Assembly (NCBI GenBank): GCA_030830565.1
Contig: JAURMR010000028.1
Span: 1-64,000, forward strand
Direction of reading: 5' to 3'
Length of the DNA: 64,000 nucleotides
From: Acidimicrobiales bacterium
GTDB lineage: Bacteria > Actinomycetota > Acidimicrobiia > Acidimicrobiales > Acidimicrobilacustridaceae
Every line of letters begins with the position of its first letter. Position 1 is the stretch's first letter. Below the pieces are notes generated by a model that worked only from the letters and a program-made list of their open reading frames with translations, was not told the DNA's origin and did not search any database. This document shows, in pieces, positions 1 through 8,222 of this stretch. The position numbers and the translations under genes were made by a program.

Positions 1-47
1 CCGTCGAGTACTTCGGCTGCTTCGCCTGTGAAAACGATGCCCTTCAT
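1..47 (-). CDS. N-terminal fragment, possible zinc-type alcohol dehydrogenase (clipped by window edge)
   Basis: Reading leftward from an ATG at 47, the frame gives MKGIVFTGEAAEVLD and stays open to the window edge. The start is preceded by a purine-rich stretch (GGGGGAAT). The opening resembles the first beta strand of medium-chain zinc-dependent alcohol dehydrogenases or quinone reductases, but 15 residues are too few to prove a family. The aldehyde dehydrogenase gene ends about 70 bases upstream on the same strand, so the two could form an alcohol-to-acid oxidation unit; this is inference. Confidence 0.45.
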   Translation of the reverse strand, partial: MKGIVFTGEAAEVLD

Positions 48-118
48 GGATTCCCCCAGAGGTGAGTCAGTAAACGTTGAGTTGGATTCAGTGCAAAGAG
101 ACTTGCGGGTGCTGGAAC

Positions 119-1582
119 TCAGCTGCCCCAGATGATCGACTGCCATTCGGTGTATGCGTCGAGACCCCAGTTACCGCCATCACGACCGATACCGGACATC
201 TTGAAACCACCAAATGGTGTCTCGTGGTGGGTCTGCACGCTGTTGATTCCGACGCGACCAGAACGGATTTCCTTTGCCACTTCGTAGGCAGCAGGAGTGT
301 CTGCACCAAAGACGTAGGAGAACAAACCGTAATCACTGTCATTTGCGATAGCGATCGCGTCATCGACAGTGTCGAACGGAACGACAACAACCACAGGACC
401 GAAGATTTCTTCGCGCACTGGAGTCATCGAGTTGTTGCAACCAGCGAGAAGGGTTGGACCAATGAAGTAACCCTTGTCCGGTCCGGCGTTACGACCATCG
501 ACAACGATCTCGGCACCTTCAGAAACGCCGGCTTCGATCATTCCTTGAATGCGACCAAGCTGAACGGCAGAAATGACCGGACCAACCTGAGTTGCCGCGT
601 CGAGCGGATCGCCAACCTTGAGCGCGCGCGCTGCGCCTTCGAGGCGCGTCACGAGTTCGTCGTAACGGCTGCGATGCACAATGACGCGGGTGGGGGCGGT
701 ACAGATCTGACCAGAGTGGAATGCCCACACGCTGGCGATACCAGCAACAGCCTTTTCCATGTCGGCATCTTCAAGAACGATGCATGCGCCCTTGCCACCG
801 AGTTCATGAAGCTGACGCTTCATCGTCGGGGCACCTGCAGCGACGATTGATGCGCCAACCGCTGATGATCCGGTGAACGACACCATGTCCACATTGGGAT
901 CGGAAACAAGATTCACACCTGCAGCAGGACCGCTTCCGGTGACGATGTTGATGACGCCCTTCGGGAAACCAACATCTTCAAGGATCTTTGCGAGTTCGAT
1001 AACGCACAACGGATCCTGCGGAGCAGGTTTCATCACAACGGTGTTTCCGGTTGCGAGTGCCGGAGCGATCTTTCCGACCATTGAGGTTGTCGGGAAGTTG
1101 TAGGGGGCGATACACGCCACAACACCGACGGGAACCTTGCGCGCATAGCCGGCCATCAGTGCACCAGCAGCCAGCGGCGTCGTACCGATCGGCTGCGGAG
1201 GAAGCGCCACGTTCTGGTCATACAGCGCGCCTTTGGCATAGCGATCGAATCGCGAGATCGCAACCGGAATCTGCATGAGCGAACCAACCGATGACGTTGC
1301 ACCGGTTTCGCTAATGACAAGGGGGATCAACTCGGGTGTCCGCTTGGCAAGTTCCTTGCCAGCAGCAGCGAGAAGCGCCGAACGCTCTTCAGGAGTCGTG
1401 CGACTCCACGCCGGAAAAGCTTCCTTCGCTGCTGCGGCAGCGCGCGCTACATCCTCGGCCGATGCCTCGGGTGCGCCGGTGACGACCTGCTCGGTTGCGG
1501 GATTGATGATGTCGTAAGTGCCATCACCACCGGGGACCCATTCGCCCCCGATGAGTTGGCGGTACTCGTTCATGGTTGCCAT
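119..1582 (-). CDS. NAD(P)-dependent aldehyde dehydrogenase
   Basis: A 487-residue aldehyde dehydrogenase of normal family length that would oxidise an aldehyde to its acid in the cytoplasm. Visible motifs are the cofactor-binding segment around residues 157-186 (ending VVMKP), the FTGSSAVG loop near 236-243, the general base Glu260 in ELGGKG, the nucleophile Cys294 in GQICTAP, and EEIFGPV near the C terminus. The frame stays open far upstream, but homology begins near GGEWVPGGDG, so ATG 1582 or the in-frame ATG at 1573 (MNEYRQ) is the likely start; neither has a convincing ribosome site. It is divergent from the amidohydrolase at 1719, with a palindromic operator between them. The substrate is unknown. 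Confidence 0.92.
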   Translation of the reverse strand: MATMNEYRQLIGGEWVPGGDGTYDIINPATEQVVTGAPEASAEDVARAAAAAKEAFPAWSRTTPEERSALLAAAGKELAKRTPELIPLVISETGATSSVGSLMQIPVAISRFDRYAKGALYDQNVALPPQPIGTTPLAAGALMAGYARKVPVGVVACIAPYNFPTTSMVGKIAPALATGNTVVMKPAPQDPLCVIELAKILEDVGFPKGVINIVTGSGPAAGVNLVSDPNVDMVSFTGSSAVGASIVAAGAPTMKRQLHELGGKGACIVLEDADMEKAVAGIASVWAFHSGQICTAPTRVIVHRSRYDELVTRLEGAARALKVGDPLDAATQVGPVISAVQLGRIQGMIEAGVSEGAEIVVDGRNAGPDKGYFIGPTLLAGCNNSMTPVREEIFGPVVVVVPFDTVDDAIAIANDSDYGLFSYVFGADTPAAYEVAKEIRSGRVGINSVQTHHETPFGGFKMSGIGRDGGNWGLDAYTEWQSIIWGS

Positions 1583-1665
1583 GGGCCGCACGTTAGGACA
1601 GCGCCCGCCTTCCGTCACACTGACCGGTCCGCTCAGGGGTGGACCCTCGTCACGAGCCGTGTAAT

Positions 1666-1680
1666 CTGACGGTCTGTCAG
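1666..1680. promoter_or_regulatory. Palindromic operator candidate, CTGACGG-T-CTGTCAG
   Basis: A 15-bp near-perfect palindrome with one mismatch to CTGACGG-N-CCGTCAG. It lies between the divergent aldehyde dehydrogenase and amidohydrolase genes and overlaps a TAATCT (-10-like) at 1662-1667 facing the amidohydrolase. A perfect version occurs at 35878-35892 in front of another amidohydrolase. The form suits a TetR-type repressor; the regulator is not identified. Confidence 0.5.
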
Positions 1681-1718
1681 AAACGCCGCCGACGGGCGGC
1701 CGACGAGAGGTGGTCGCA

Positions 1719-3464
1719 GTGCCAGTCCCTACGAACGACGCAACGTACGACGAAGTCATCAAGGGCGGAACTGTCATTGATGGCACTGGGGCCCCGGCCC
1801 GCATCGCTGACATCGGGATCCGCGACGGAAAGATCGTGGTAATCGGCGAGGTCGACGGCGATGCCACCATCGTCACCGACGCGACCGGTCGCATGGTCAT
1901 GCCTGGCGTCATTGACGCCCACACCCATTACGACGCGCAGCTTCTTTGGGATCCAGGCGCGTCGCCATCGGCGAACCACGGTGTCACCACCGTCATTGCT
2001 GGCAACTGTGGCTTCACACTTGCTCCCTTGCGTCCCACAAAAGAAGAAGCCGAGTACCTCCAGGAAATGATGAGCCGAGTCGAAGGCATGCCCCTTCCCG
2101 CTCTCAAGACGATCGACTGGAACTGGGAAACCTTCGAGCAATATCTCAACCAGTTCGAGAATCGCATTTCGGTGAACGCCGGCTGGATGGCCGGACATTG
2201 CGCTATCCGCCGTTACGTCATGGGCCCGGAGTCTGTTGGCGGTGAAGCAACACCCGAGCAGATCGATGCAATGGTCGCTGAATTGCGTAAGGCCATCGAA
2301 GTAGGCGCACTTGGGTGGTCGTTCACGACCTCTGGCAGCCACAGCGATGGCGACGGACAACCCGTGCCAAGCCGTTGGGCGTCCAAAGAAGAAATGATCG
2401 CAATGGCTACCGAGGTCGGCAAGCACGAAGGCACGAGCCTCGAAGGCATCGTGCCGGGCTGTCTCGATCGTTTCGCTGACGATGAAATCGAATTGCTCGC
2501 AACGTTGAGTGCCGCGGCAAAGCGCGTCATGAACTGGAACGTCCTCACCATCGACAGCCGCGAACCCGATCGCGTCGGACGCCAGGTCGAGGCCTACGAC
2601 CGAGCCAAAGAATTGGGTGGCCGCGTCGTTGCTCTCACGATGCCCGTGCTCGTTCCGATGAACATGAACTTCGCAACCTTCTGTGGCATCTGGCTTCTCC
2701 CAACGTGGGAAGAAACACTTCGATGCGAGATCCCCGAGCGCATCAAGCGACTTCAAGATCCCGAGATTCGCGCCAAGCTGCTTGCCGCTTCCAAGTCAGA
2801 AGAAGCCGGCGTTTACCGTCGCATTGCCGACTGGGAGGACTACGTCATCGGCGACACGTTCTCGCCGGAAAACGCAGGTCTCTCGAACCGAACCGTTTCC
2901 GACATTGCTGCTGAACGTGGCACCGAGCCATTCGACACGTTGCTCGACATTGTCATCGCCGACGAGCTTCAGACGGTGCTGTGGCCAGCGCCGAAGGACA
3001 AAGATCCCGAGTCGTGGCGTATGCGCGTTGAAGCGTGGAATGACGAGCGAATCATGATCGGCGGTTCCGATGCCGGCGCCCACCTCGACCGCATGTGTGG
3101 AGCAACCTTCCCCACGCGCTTCTTGGGCGACATGATCAATGGGCGCAAGCTCGTGCCGGTGGAACGTGCCGTGCAGCTCATCACGCAAAAGCCGGCACAA
3201 CTGTTCGGACTTGTCGACCGAGGCACTCTCGTCGAAGGCAGCAACGCCGACATTGTGGTGTTCGATCCCGCAACGATCGGTTCGGAAAACGCCCACATGG
3301 TCGCCGATCTCCCCGGAGGCTGTTCACGACTTACCGCCGATTCCTACGGGATCGAACGAGTTCTGGTGAACGGCGAGGCCGTCATTGTCAACGGTCAGCC
3401 CACCGGTGCAACACCCGGCACGGTGTTGAAGAGCGGCAAGGACACCTACACCGTTCTGCCGTAA
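1719..3464 (+). CDS. N-acyl-D-amino-acid deacylase / D-aminoacylase-like amidohydrolase
   Basis: A 581-residue zinc amidohydrolase of the D-aminoacylase / dihydroorotase-like group, expected to cleave an N-acyl or cyclic amide substrate in the cytoplasm. The N-terminal urease-like beta sandwich (IKGGTVIDGTG) leads into the metal motif VIDAHTHYD (His68, His70), then GNCGF, whose Cys is a metal ligand in D-aminoacylases, and a late GGSDAGAH segment bearing the catalytic Asp region. GTG 1719 is chosen because GAGAGG ends 8 nt upstream; GTG 1710 overlaps that ribosome site. A strong terminator follows at 3501. Many actinobacterial members sit in fatty-acid or steroid-like catabolic clusters, as here, so true D-amino-acid activity is uncertain. 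Confidence 0.85.
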   Translation: MPVPTNDATYDEVIKGGTVIDGTGAPARIADIGIRDGKIVVIGEVDGDATIVTDATGRMVMPGVIDAHTHYDAQLLWDPGASPSANHGVTTVIAGNCGFTLAPLRPTKEEAEYLQEMMSRVEGMPLPALKTIDWNWETFEQYLNQFENRISVNAGWMAGHCAIRRYVMGPESVGGEATPEQIDAMVAELRKAIEVGALGWSFTTSGSHSDGDGQPVPSRWASKEEMIAMATEVGKHEGTSLEGIVPGCLDRFADDEIELLATLSAAAKRVMNWNVLTIDSREPDRVGRQVEAYDRAKELGGRVVALTMPVLVPMNMNFATFCGIWLLPTWEETLRCEIPERIKRLQDPEIRAKLLAASKSEEAGVYRRIADWEDYVIGDTFSPENAGLSNRTVSDIAAERGTEPFDTLLDIVIADELQTVLWPAPKDKDPESWRMRVEAWNDERIMIGGSDAGAHLDRMCGATFPTRFLGDMINGRKLVPVERAVQLITQKPAQLFGLVDRGTLVEGSNADIVVFDPATIGSENAHMVADLPGGCSRLTADSYGIERVLVNGEAVIVNGQPTGATPGTVLKSGKDTYTVLP

Positions 3465-3500
3465 ACCGGAGGTCCGCAAGGATCACGAACGGAAGAACAC

Positions 3501-3540
3501 AATGAAGAAGGCCCGGGCAGTTGCCCGGGCCTTCTTCATT
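3501..3540. terminator. Bidirectional terminator
   Basis: Perfect 19-bp inverted repeat (3501-3519 with 3522-3540) around a 2-nt centre, with a GCCCGGGC core flanked by GAAGAAG / CTTCTTC. The outer A- and T-rich ends give a short T run in each direction. It lies between the convergent amidohydrolase (1719-3464) and acyl-CoA dehydrogenase (3556-4611) genes and can serve both. Confidence 0.85.
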
Positions 3541-3555
3541 TCAGACTGATGGTGT

Positions 3556-4611
3556 TCAGGCCGGAGTGTCGGCAAGCAACTTGCCGAGATGCAGCAGGCT
3601 CTGCGTGGTTCCACCAAGGAACAGTTCCTGCTTCTTGGCCCAGAGGTAATAGCGGTGCAGTGGGTAGTCGCGATCGACACCAACACCACCGTGCAAATGC
3701 ACACACGCACGAACAACACGTGCGCCGCCCTCAGATGCCCAGTACTTCGCCGACGCAGCGTTTTCGCCAGCCGGGAGTCCGTCGTTCAAACGCATCGCTG
3801 CCGCCCAGGCGGTGAGATTGATGGCATCGGCATCGATGCGGCAATCGGCAGCGCGCTGTGCAACGGCTTGGAACGTGGCGATCTGACGATCGAACTGCAC
3901 GCGCTCCTTGACGTAGTCGGACATGATCTCGACAGCTTTAGCGGTAACGCCAGCCATAATGAGCGACTGTCCGGTTTGCCCGTATTCGATAAGTCGATCA
4001 AGAGCACCGAGATCAGCGATCTTCTCCGCGGCGGCACCATTGAAGGTGACCATCGCATCGGGGATGCCGTCGGTCGTGTTCTGACGTTCGACCGAAACAC
4101 CGTTTGCTTTGGCGTCGACGTAATAGATGCCGTCAGCTGCCGAAACAATGAAGCCGTCAGCAACGGTTCCGAACGGAACGTTTGTCTTCACACCGGTCAG
4201 TGAACCGCCGGCGGCCGACAAGAACGGAGTGTGAACGTCACCAACAAGTTCGTGCAATGCAACCGTGATGATTCGTTCACCCGAGGCAAGGCCAGCAAGG
4301 AGTTTCGGCGCATGTTCAGCGAGGAATGGTGCAGCCATACCCATGACTGGGAGGGCCGGAACCTGAGCAACCGTTCGGCCAACTTCCTCAAGAACGATTG
4401 CTACCTCGGCGTAACCGAGACCGGCACCACCATCGGCTTCGGGCATACCAATTCCGACAATGCCGAGATCGGCAAGTTCACGCCAAAGAGGAAGATCGAC
4501 GCCGTCGGCGTCCTCGATCTCCTTGAGGTGCTCCATCGTGCAGCGGTCGGTGAGCACCCGATTGGTGAGGCCGCGCAGTTCTTCTTGATCTGATGAGAAT
4601 GAGAAATCCAT
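3556..4611 (-). CDS. Acyl-CoA dehydrogenase, small partner subunit type
   Basis: A 351-residue acyl-CoA dehydrogenase-fold protein (MDFSFSSDQEELRGL start), shorter and more divergent than its neighbour. The three-domain order is visible: N-terminal helices, a reduced beta domain near residues 115-200, and a C-terminal helical domain ending in HLHGGVGVDRDYPLHRYYLWAK, the usual FAD-contact segment. It lies 16 nt downstream of the 391-residue acyl-CoA dehydrogenase. In mycobacteria such unequal pairs form alpha2-beta2 FadE complexes acting on bulky CoA esters; that assembly is inferred here. The gene ends just before the shared terminator at 3501-3540. Confidence 0.88.
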   Translation of the reverse strand: MDFSFSSDQEELRGLTNRVLTDRCTMEHLKEIEDADGVDLPLWRELADLGIVGIGMPEADGGAGLGYAEVAIVLEEVGRTVAQVPALPVMGMAAPFLAEHAPKLLAGLASGERIITVALHELVGDVHTPFLSAAGGSLTGVKTNVPFGTVADGFIVSAADGIYYVDAKANGVSVERQNTTDGIPDAMVTFNGAAAEKIADLGALDRLIEYGQTGQSLIMAGVTAKAVEIMSDYVKERVQFDRQIATFQAVAQRAADCRIDADAINLTAWAAAMRLNDGLPAGENAASAKYWASEGGARVVRACVHLHGGVGVDRDYPLHRYYLWAKKQELFLGGTTQSLLHLGKLLADTPA

Positions 4612-4627
4612 TGTCTGTGCTTTCTGC

Positions 4628-5803
4628 TCAGCGTGCCGAACGGGGGAAGCCAAGTCCGAACATGGCGATGAGATCGCGCTGGAGTTCGTTGGTTCCACCA
4701 CCGAAGGTGAGGATGATCGTGCCGCGGATGCCGGCCTCGAGTTGGCTGCGAAGGATGGACTCGGGGGCATCGGCGTCGAGATACGCGCGCGGTCCGAGCA
4801 CCTCCATAAGGAGCTGATAGGAGTCGAGGTAGAACTCGGTACCGAACACCTTCACGCTTGATGCATCCGCAGGGTGAAGCTTCTCGCGGTCGGCAGACCA
4901 CGCAACCTTCCAGTTGGCAAGACGCAGGTATTCAAGCTTTGCGTGAACCTTGGCGAGGTTGACCTGCACCCATTCCTGATCAATGACACGACGGCCATCG
5001 GGAAGCATGGTGTTCTGTGCCCACTCGCGAACGTTGGCGAGGTGGCGCTCAGGCATACCGCTTGAGCAGAGCGTGACGCGCTCGTGGTTGAGCTGATTGG
5101 TGATGAGTCCCCAACCGCCATTCTCTTCGCCAACGAGGTACTTGGCAGGAACGCGCACATCGTCGAAATAGGTGGCGTTGATGTCGTGCTCACCCATGAG
5201 ACGAAGCGGCTGAATCGTGATGCCCGGTGTGTCCATCGGGACAATGATCACCGAAATGCCCTTGTGCTTCTTTGCGTCCGGATCGGTCCGAACAGCAAGC
5301 CAGCAATAGTCGGCGCCACCGGCGAGCGAGGTCCACATCTTCTGACCATTGATGACGTATTCATCGCCATCGCGCACAGCGCGAGTCTGAAGAGCAGCAA
5401 GGTCGGTACCAGCGCCGGGCTCTGAGTAACCGATGCAGAAGTGCAGGTCACCAGCGAGGATCTGCGGAAGGAAAAATTCCTTTTGCCAATCGGTGCCGTA
5501 GTTCATGATTGTCGGGCCGACGGTGTTAAGCGTAAGCATCGGCACCGGGGCACCTGCACGCATTGACTCGTCGAAGAACACAAACTGATCGATCGGGCCG
5601 CGAGCCTGACCGCCGTATTCCTTGGGCCAACCAATGCCAGCCCAACCGTCGGAGCACATTTGCTTCCAAACGTCCTTGGTGGCCTGACCGATGCCGTGAC
5701 TGTGCGAGAGGGCCTCAACAGTCTTTTCATCAAGCAGGTTGTCGTAATAGCTACGAAGCTCTGAGCGCAGGGCTTCCTGTTCTGGTGTGTATCCGATCTC
5801 CAT
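4628..5803 (-). CDS. Acyl-CoA dehydrogenase, large subunit type
   Basis: A 391-residue flavoprotein expected to introduce the alpha,beta double bond into an acyl-CoA. The FAD-binding signature CIGYSEPGAGTD and the following INGQKMWTS strand are present, as is the C-terminal GGTNELQRDLIA segment. It is paired with the shorter acyl-CoA dehydrogenase 16 nt downstream, suggesting a hetero-oligomer. The ATG at 5803 lies 7 nt after TAGGTT (-10-like, 5811-5816), consistent with a leaderless transcript starting at the first codon. The substrate is not predictable, but pairing of unequal subunits favours polycyclic or branched acyl-CoAs. Confidence 0.93.
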   Translation of the reverse strand: MEIGYTPEQEALRSELRSYYDNLLDEKTVEALSHSHGIGQATKDVWKQMCSDGWAGIGWPKEYGGQARGPIDQFVFFDESMRAGAPVPMLTLNTVGPTIMNYGTDWQKEFFLPQILAGDLHFCIGYSEPGAGTDLAALQTRAVRDGDEYVINGQKMWTSLAGGADYCWLAVRTDPDAKKHKGISVIIVPMDTPGITIQPLRLMGEHDINATYFDDVRVPAKYLVGEENGGWGLITNQLNHERVTLCSSGMPERHLANVREWAQNTMLPDGRRVIDQEWVQVNLAKVHAKLEYLRLANWKVAWSADREKLHPADASSVKVFGTEFYLDSYQLLMEVLGPRAYLDADAPESILRSQLEAGIRGTIILTFGGGTNELQRDLIAMFGLGFPRSAR

Positions 5804-5810
5804 GATCGGA

Positions 5811-5816
5811 AACCTA
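5811..5816 (-). promoter_or_regulatory. -10 element TAGGTT, leaderless promoter of the acyl-CoA dehydrogenase operon
   Basis: On the minus strand TAGGTT is followed by 7 nt and then the ATG of the 4628-5803 gene, the spacing expected if transcription begins at the start codon. No ribosome binding site is seen between them. Confidence 0.45.
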
Positions 5817-5897
5817 GCCTCAGGCGACGGGCGTCACACAAGCGGAGCGCATGATTCACTTATGTCGCACGTCAGCCTCCAGACTGAGGCAAAGAGA

Positions 5898-6482
5898 ATG
5901 GGGACACACGTGAGAATCAAGGTCGTGGGAACGGGGCCATTGGCGACCCAACTCAGCGCCGCCCTCAATGAGCGAGGGCACGAAACAACGGCGTCAGCCC
6001 CGTATAAGGCAATGGTCTTTGCCCCCTGGGATCCCGCCGTCATGGTTCCCCGCCCCATCGCTGAACTCACCGACGCCGAGTTCGACTTGGCCTGGCAACA
6101 AACCATGGACGCAGCGATCGACGCCTGCGTCGAGGCCCGAACCACCTTCGCTGGCAAGGGCGGTTCGATCCTGCTCACACTTCCCACCACGGCACTGGCC
6201 GGTGGCGACCAGTACGCACACTGGGCAGCCGCAGCCGAGGGCATTCATATCTTCACCAAGTCGATCGCCCGGCAGTGGGGTCCGGAGGGAATTGCCGTCA
6301 ACGCGCTCGCCGTCTCCCCCGAACTGGTCTTGGCCGACGCCGTCATTGCTGGGCCCGTCTCAATTGCGACACCGGCTGTCCCCGACGCCGACCCCGGCGC
6401 GGTCGTTGAATTCTTGTGTTCGACCGATGCCCGCAACCTTGCCGGACAACTTCTCACGGTGGATGGTGGATTGTGGATGTGA
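5898..6482 (+). CDS. SDR-like protein lacking the catalytic lysine
   Basis: A 194-residue Rossmann protein. Its C-terminal half is clearly short-chain dehydrogenase: the sequence around residues 104-140 (DQYAHWAAAAEG, then ARQWGPEGIAVNALAVSPE) aligns with the YxxxK region and following strand, and LAGQLLTVDGGLWM is a normal SDR end. The catalytic Lys is replaced by Ala (Tyr106, Ala110), and the N-terminal half is shortened to VVGTGPLATQ without the TGxxxGxG loop. Enzymatic activity is therefore doubtful. The start may be ATG 5898 or GTG 5910, the latter having GGGGA 5 nt upstream. Its stop overlaps the start of an intact SDR, suggesting a partner or regulatory role; the function is unknown. 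Confidence 0.75.
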   Translation: MGTHVRIKVVGTGPLATQLSAALNERGHETTASAPYKAMVFAPWDPAVMVPRPIAELTDAEFDLAWQQTMDAAIDACVEARTTFAGKGGSILLTLPTTALAGGDQYAHWAAAAEGIHIFTKSIARQWGPEGIAVNALAVSPELVLADAVIAGPVSIATPAVPDADPGAVVEFLCSTDARNLAGQLLTVDGGLWM

Positions 6483-7243
6483 ATCAGTCACTTGAGGGAC
6501 GCGTCGCAATTGTGACCGGCGCAGGTCAGGGCGTTGGCGAAGGAATCGCGCGCAAACTCGCTTCGCTCGGAGCGCATGTCGTCATCGCTGCACGACGCGC
6601 CGCAACTGGCGAACCAGTTGCGGAAGCGATTCGCGCCGATGGTGGTTCCGCCGAATGCATCGTCACCGATGTCACGACTCGCGAATCAATTGCCGCGTGT
6701 GTCGAGACAACCATCGCAACCTGCGGCCGACTCGATGTCATGGTGCACAACGCGTTTTCTGGCGGCCATGCAAGCCGACTCGAAGAAACCCCACCCGACG
6801 CGTGGTTCCAAATGTCGCGCACATCAGCCTGGGCGAGTTTCTGGTGCGCACAACTTTCCTACCCACATTTAAAAGCGAGCGATCAAGGTCGCCTCGTGCT
6901 GGTTACTTCGCCTTCAGGTGTTGAAGGCAGTGCAAACATTCCGCTCTATTCACCAGCAAAAGCTGCTCAACGAGCCATAGCCAAGTCACTCGCACGTGAA
7001 TGGGGGCCCGACGGCATCTGCGTGAACTGCATCGCTCCCGTTGCCGAGACTCCTGCACTTGCAAGCGCGTTCAGTCAGGTCCCGACGCTGCGCGGAGCCA
7101 TCGAAGCACGCACGCCTCTCGGCCGAATCGGTGACCCCACAACTGACATCGGCGGAGTTGTGGCCTTCCTAGCCGGCCCCGATTCGGGGTACGTAAGTGG
7201 CCAAACAATCGTGTGTGATGGCGGTTCGTTCTTAGGTCTCTGA
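6479..7243 (+). CDS. Short-chain dehydrogenase/reductase
   Basis: A classical 254-residue SDR expected to be an NAD(P)-dependent alcohol/ketone oxidoreductase. TGAGQGVG (residues 13-20) binds the cofactor, and Ser144, Tyr157 and Lys161 (YSPAK) form the catalytic set. The C terminus SGQTIVCDGGSFLG is typical. The GTG start at 6479 overlaps the stop of the upstream SDR-like gene as GTGA, which implies translational coupling and a joint role. The substrate may be a hydroxyacyl-CoA intermediate given the acyl-CoA dehydrogenases nearby, but this is inference. Confidence 0.9.
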   Translation: MNQSLEGRVAIVTGAGQGVGEGIARKLASLGAHVVIAARRAATGEPVAEAIRADGGSAECIVTDVTTRESIAACVETTIATCGRLDVMVHNAFSGGHASRLEETPPDAWFQMSRTSAWASFWCAQLSYPHLKASDQGRLVLVTSPSGVEGSANIPLYSPAKAAQRAIAKSLAREWGPDGICVNCIAPVAETPALASAFSQVPTLRGAIEARTPLGRIGDPTTDIGGVVAFLAGPDSGYVSGQTIVCDGGSFLGL

Positions 7244-7252
7244 GTCAAGAAC

Positions 7253-7258
7253 TATCGT
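7253..7258 (+). promoter_or_regulatory. -10 element TATCGT, leaderless promoter
   Basis: TATCGT stands 7 nt in front of the ATG of the luciferase-like gene at 7266, with no ribosome binding site between. One of several TAnCGT elements in the window at this spacing. Confidence 0.45.
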
Positions 7259-7265
7259 CACGGCC

Positions 7266-8177
7266 ATGCTCGAAATTCCAAAGGGAACCCTCGTCTACGG
7301 CACCCAGTTGCCGATCCAGTCGCAAAGCTCGCTCTACGCAGCGAAGTGGGAAGGAAACGCGACTCCCGCCGACCTTGTGCGCATAGCTCAGGCCGCCGAT
7401 CGCAGTGGCTACTTCTACGTCGCCGTATGCGATCACATCGCGATTCCCGAAGACAAAGCTGCGGCAATGGGTTTGTGGTGGCAGGACTGCCTCACCACTC
7501 TCGGATTCCTCGCATCGGCAACCGAGAACGTTGCGCTCCTGAGCCACGTGTTTGTCATTGCCTATCGCCACGCACTCACTGCGGCGAAGGGATTCGAAAC
7601 CCTTGATCATCTTTCCGGTGGCCGTGCCATCGCTGGCATCGGTGCTGGTCACGTTGAAGCAGAATTCGATGCGCTCGGCGTCTCATTCGCCGATCGAGGT
7701 TCCCTGACGGACTCAACACTCGTTGAGTTCGCCGAAGCGCTTTCCAACACCTATGTCGGAAACATGGGCGCACTCCCTCGTCCCGTGCAGTCGCCTCGTC
7801 CACCTATTTGGATTGGCGGATCGTCAAAGCCCGCGATCCGGCGCGCCGCAACGTATGAAGGTTGGCTCCCTCAGGGCCCGGCCACACGAGAAGGCCTTGA
7901 CCTTCTGCTTGCCACCCGCGAGAAGCTCGGAAAAGCCGGCGATCCCATGGCCATCGGCCACGTCGTCATTCCCTATATCTATGTGGGTGCGCCGAAGTCT
8001 GATCGCCGCCAGCCCTGTTATTCGGGATCGCCGGAACAGATCGCCGAAGCGCTGCTCGCCGAAACTCCGACTGAAGTCAACCAACTCCAGGTGAAGTTCG
8101 ATACCGATAGCGCCGCCGAGTACGCCGAACAGGTCGAAGCGTTCGGTACGCAGGTAGGTCCGCTGCTCAAGCGATAA
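7266..8177 (+). CDS. LLM-class (luciferase-like, probably F420-dependent) oxidoreductase
   Basis: A 303-residue TIM-barrel protein of the bacterial luciferase-like family, which in actinobacteria usually uses coenzyme F420 or FMN. Typical segments are ADRSGYFYVAVCDHIAIP near residues 38-60, GFLASATENVALLSHVFVIAYRH, and the strand LDHLSGGRAIAGIGAGHVEAEFDALG. It follows the SDR by 22 nt but has its own -10-like TATCGT. The substrate is unknown; related proteins reduce or oxygenate cyclic and CoA-linked intermediates. Confidence 0.88.
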   Translation: MLEIPKGTLVYGTQLPIQSQSSLYAAKWEGNATPADLVRIAQAADRSGYFYVAVCDHIAIPEDKAAAMGLWWQDCLTTLGFLASATENVALLSHVFVIAYRHALTAAKGFETLDHLSGGRAIAGIGAGHVEAEFDALGVSFADRGSLTDSTLVEFAEALSNTYVGNMGALPRPVQSPRPPIWIGGSSKPAIRRAATYEGWLPQGPATREGLDLLLATREKLGKAGDPMAIGHVVIPYIYVGAPKSDRRQPCYSGSPEQIAEALLAETPTEVNQLQVKFDTDSAAEYAEQVEAFGTQVGPLLKR

Positions 8178-8210
8178 GGGACTGCAACTGTGGCACCTGC
8201 GGCACTGCCG

Positions 8211-8216
8211 TAGTCT
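8211..8216 (+). promoter_or_regulatory. -10 element TAGTCT, leaderless promoter of the surface protein gene
   Basis: TAGTCT lies 6 nt upstream of the ATG at 8223, with no ribosome site between. The spacing fits a leaderless mRNA and supports ATG 8223 over the in-frame TTG at 8217. Confidence 0.4.
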
Positions 8217-8222
8217 TTGCGA

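Noticed and set aside
77-850. 257-codon plus-strand frame inside the aldehyde dehydrogenase gene
   Set aside because: It is the antisense shadow of a well-supported gene; its translation has no family features.
1677-2756. 359-codon minus-strand frame across the D-aminoacylase-like gene
   Set aside because: Antisense to a complete amidohydrolase with intact metal motifs; composition is that of a shadow frame rich in His and Cys.
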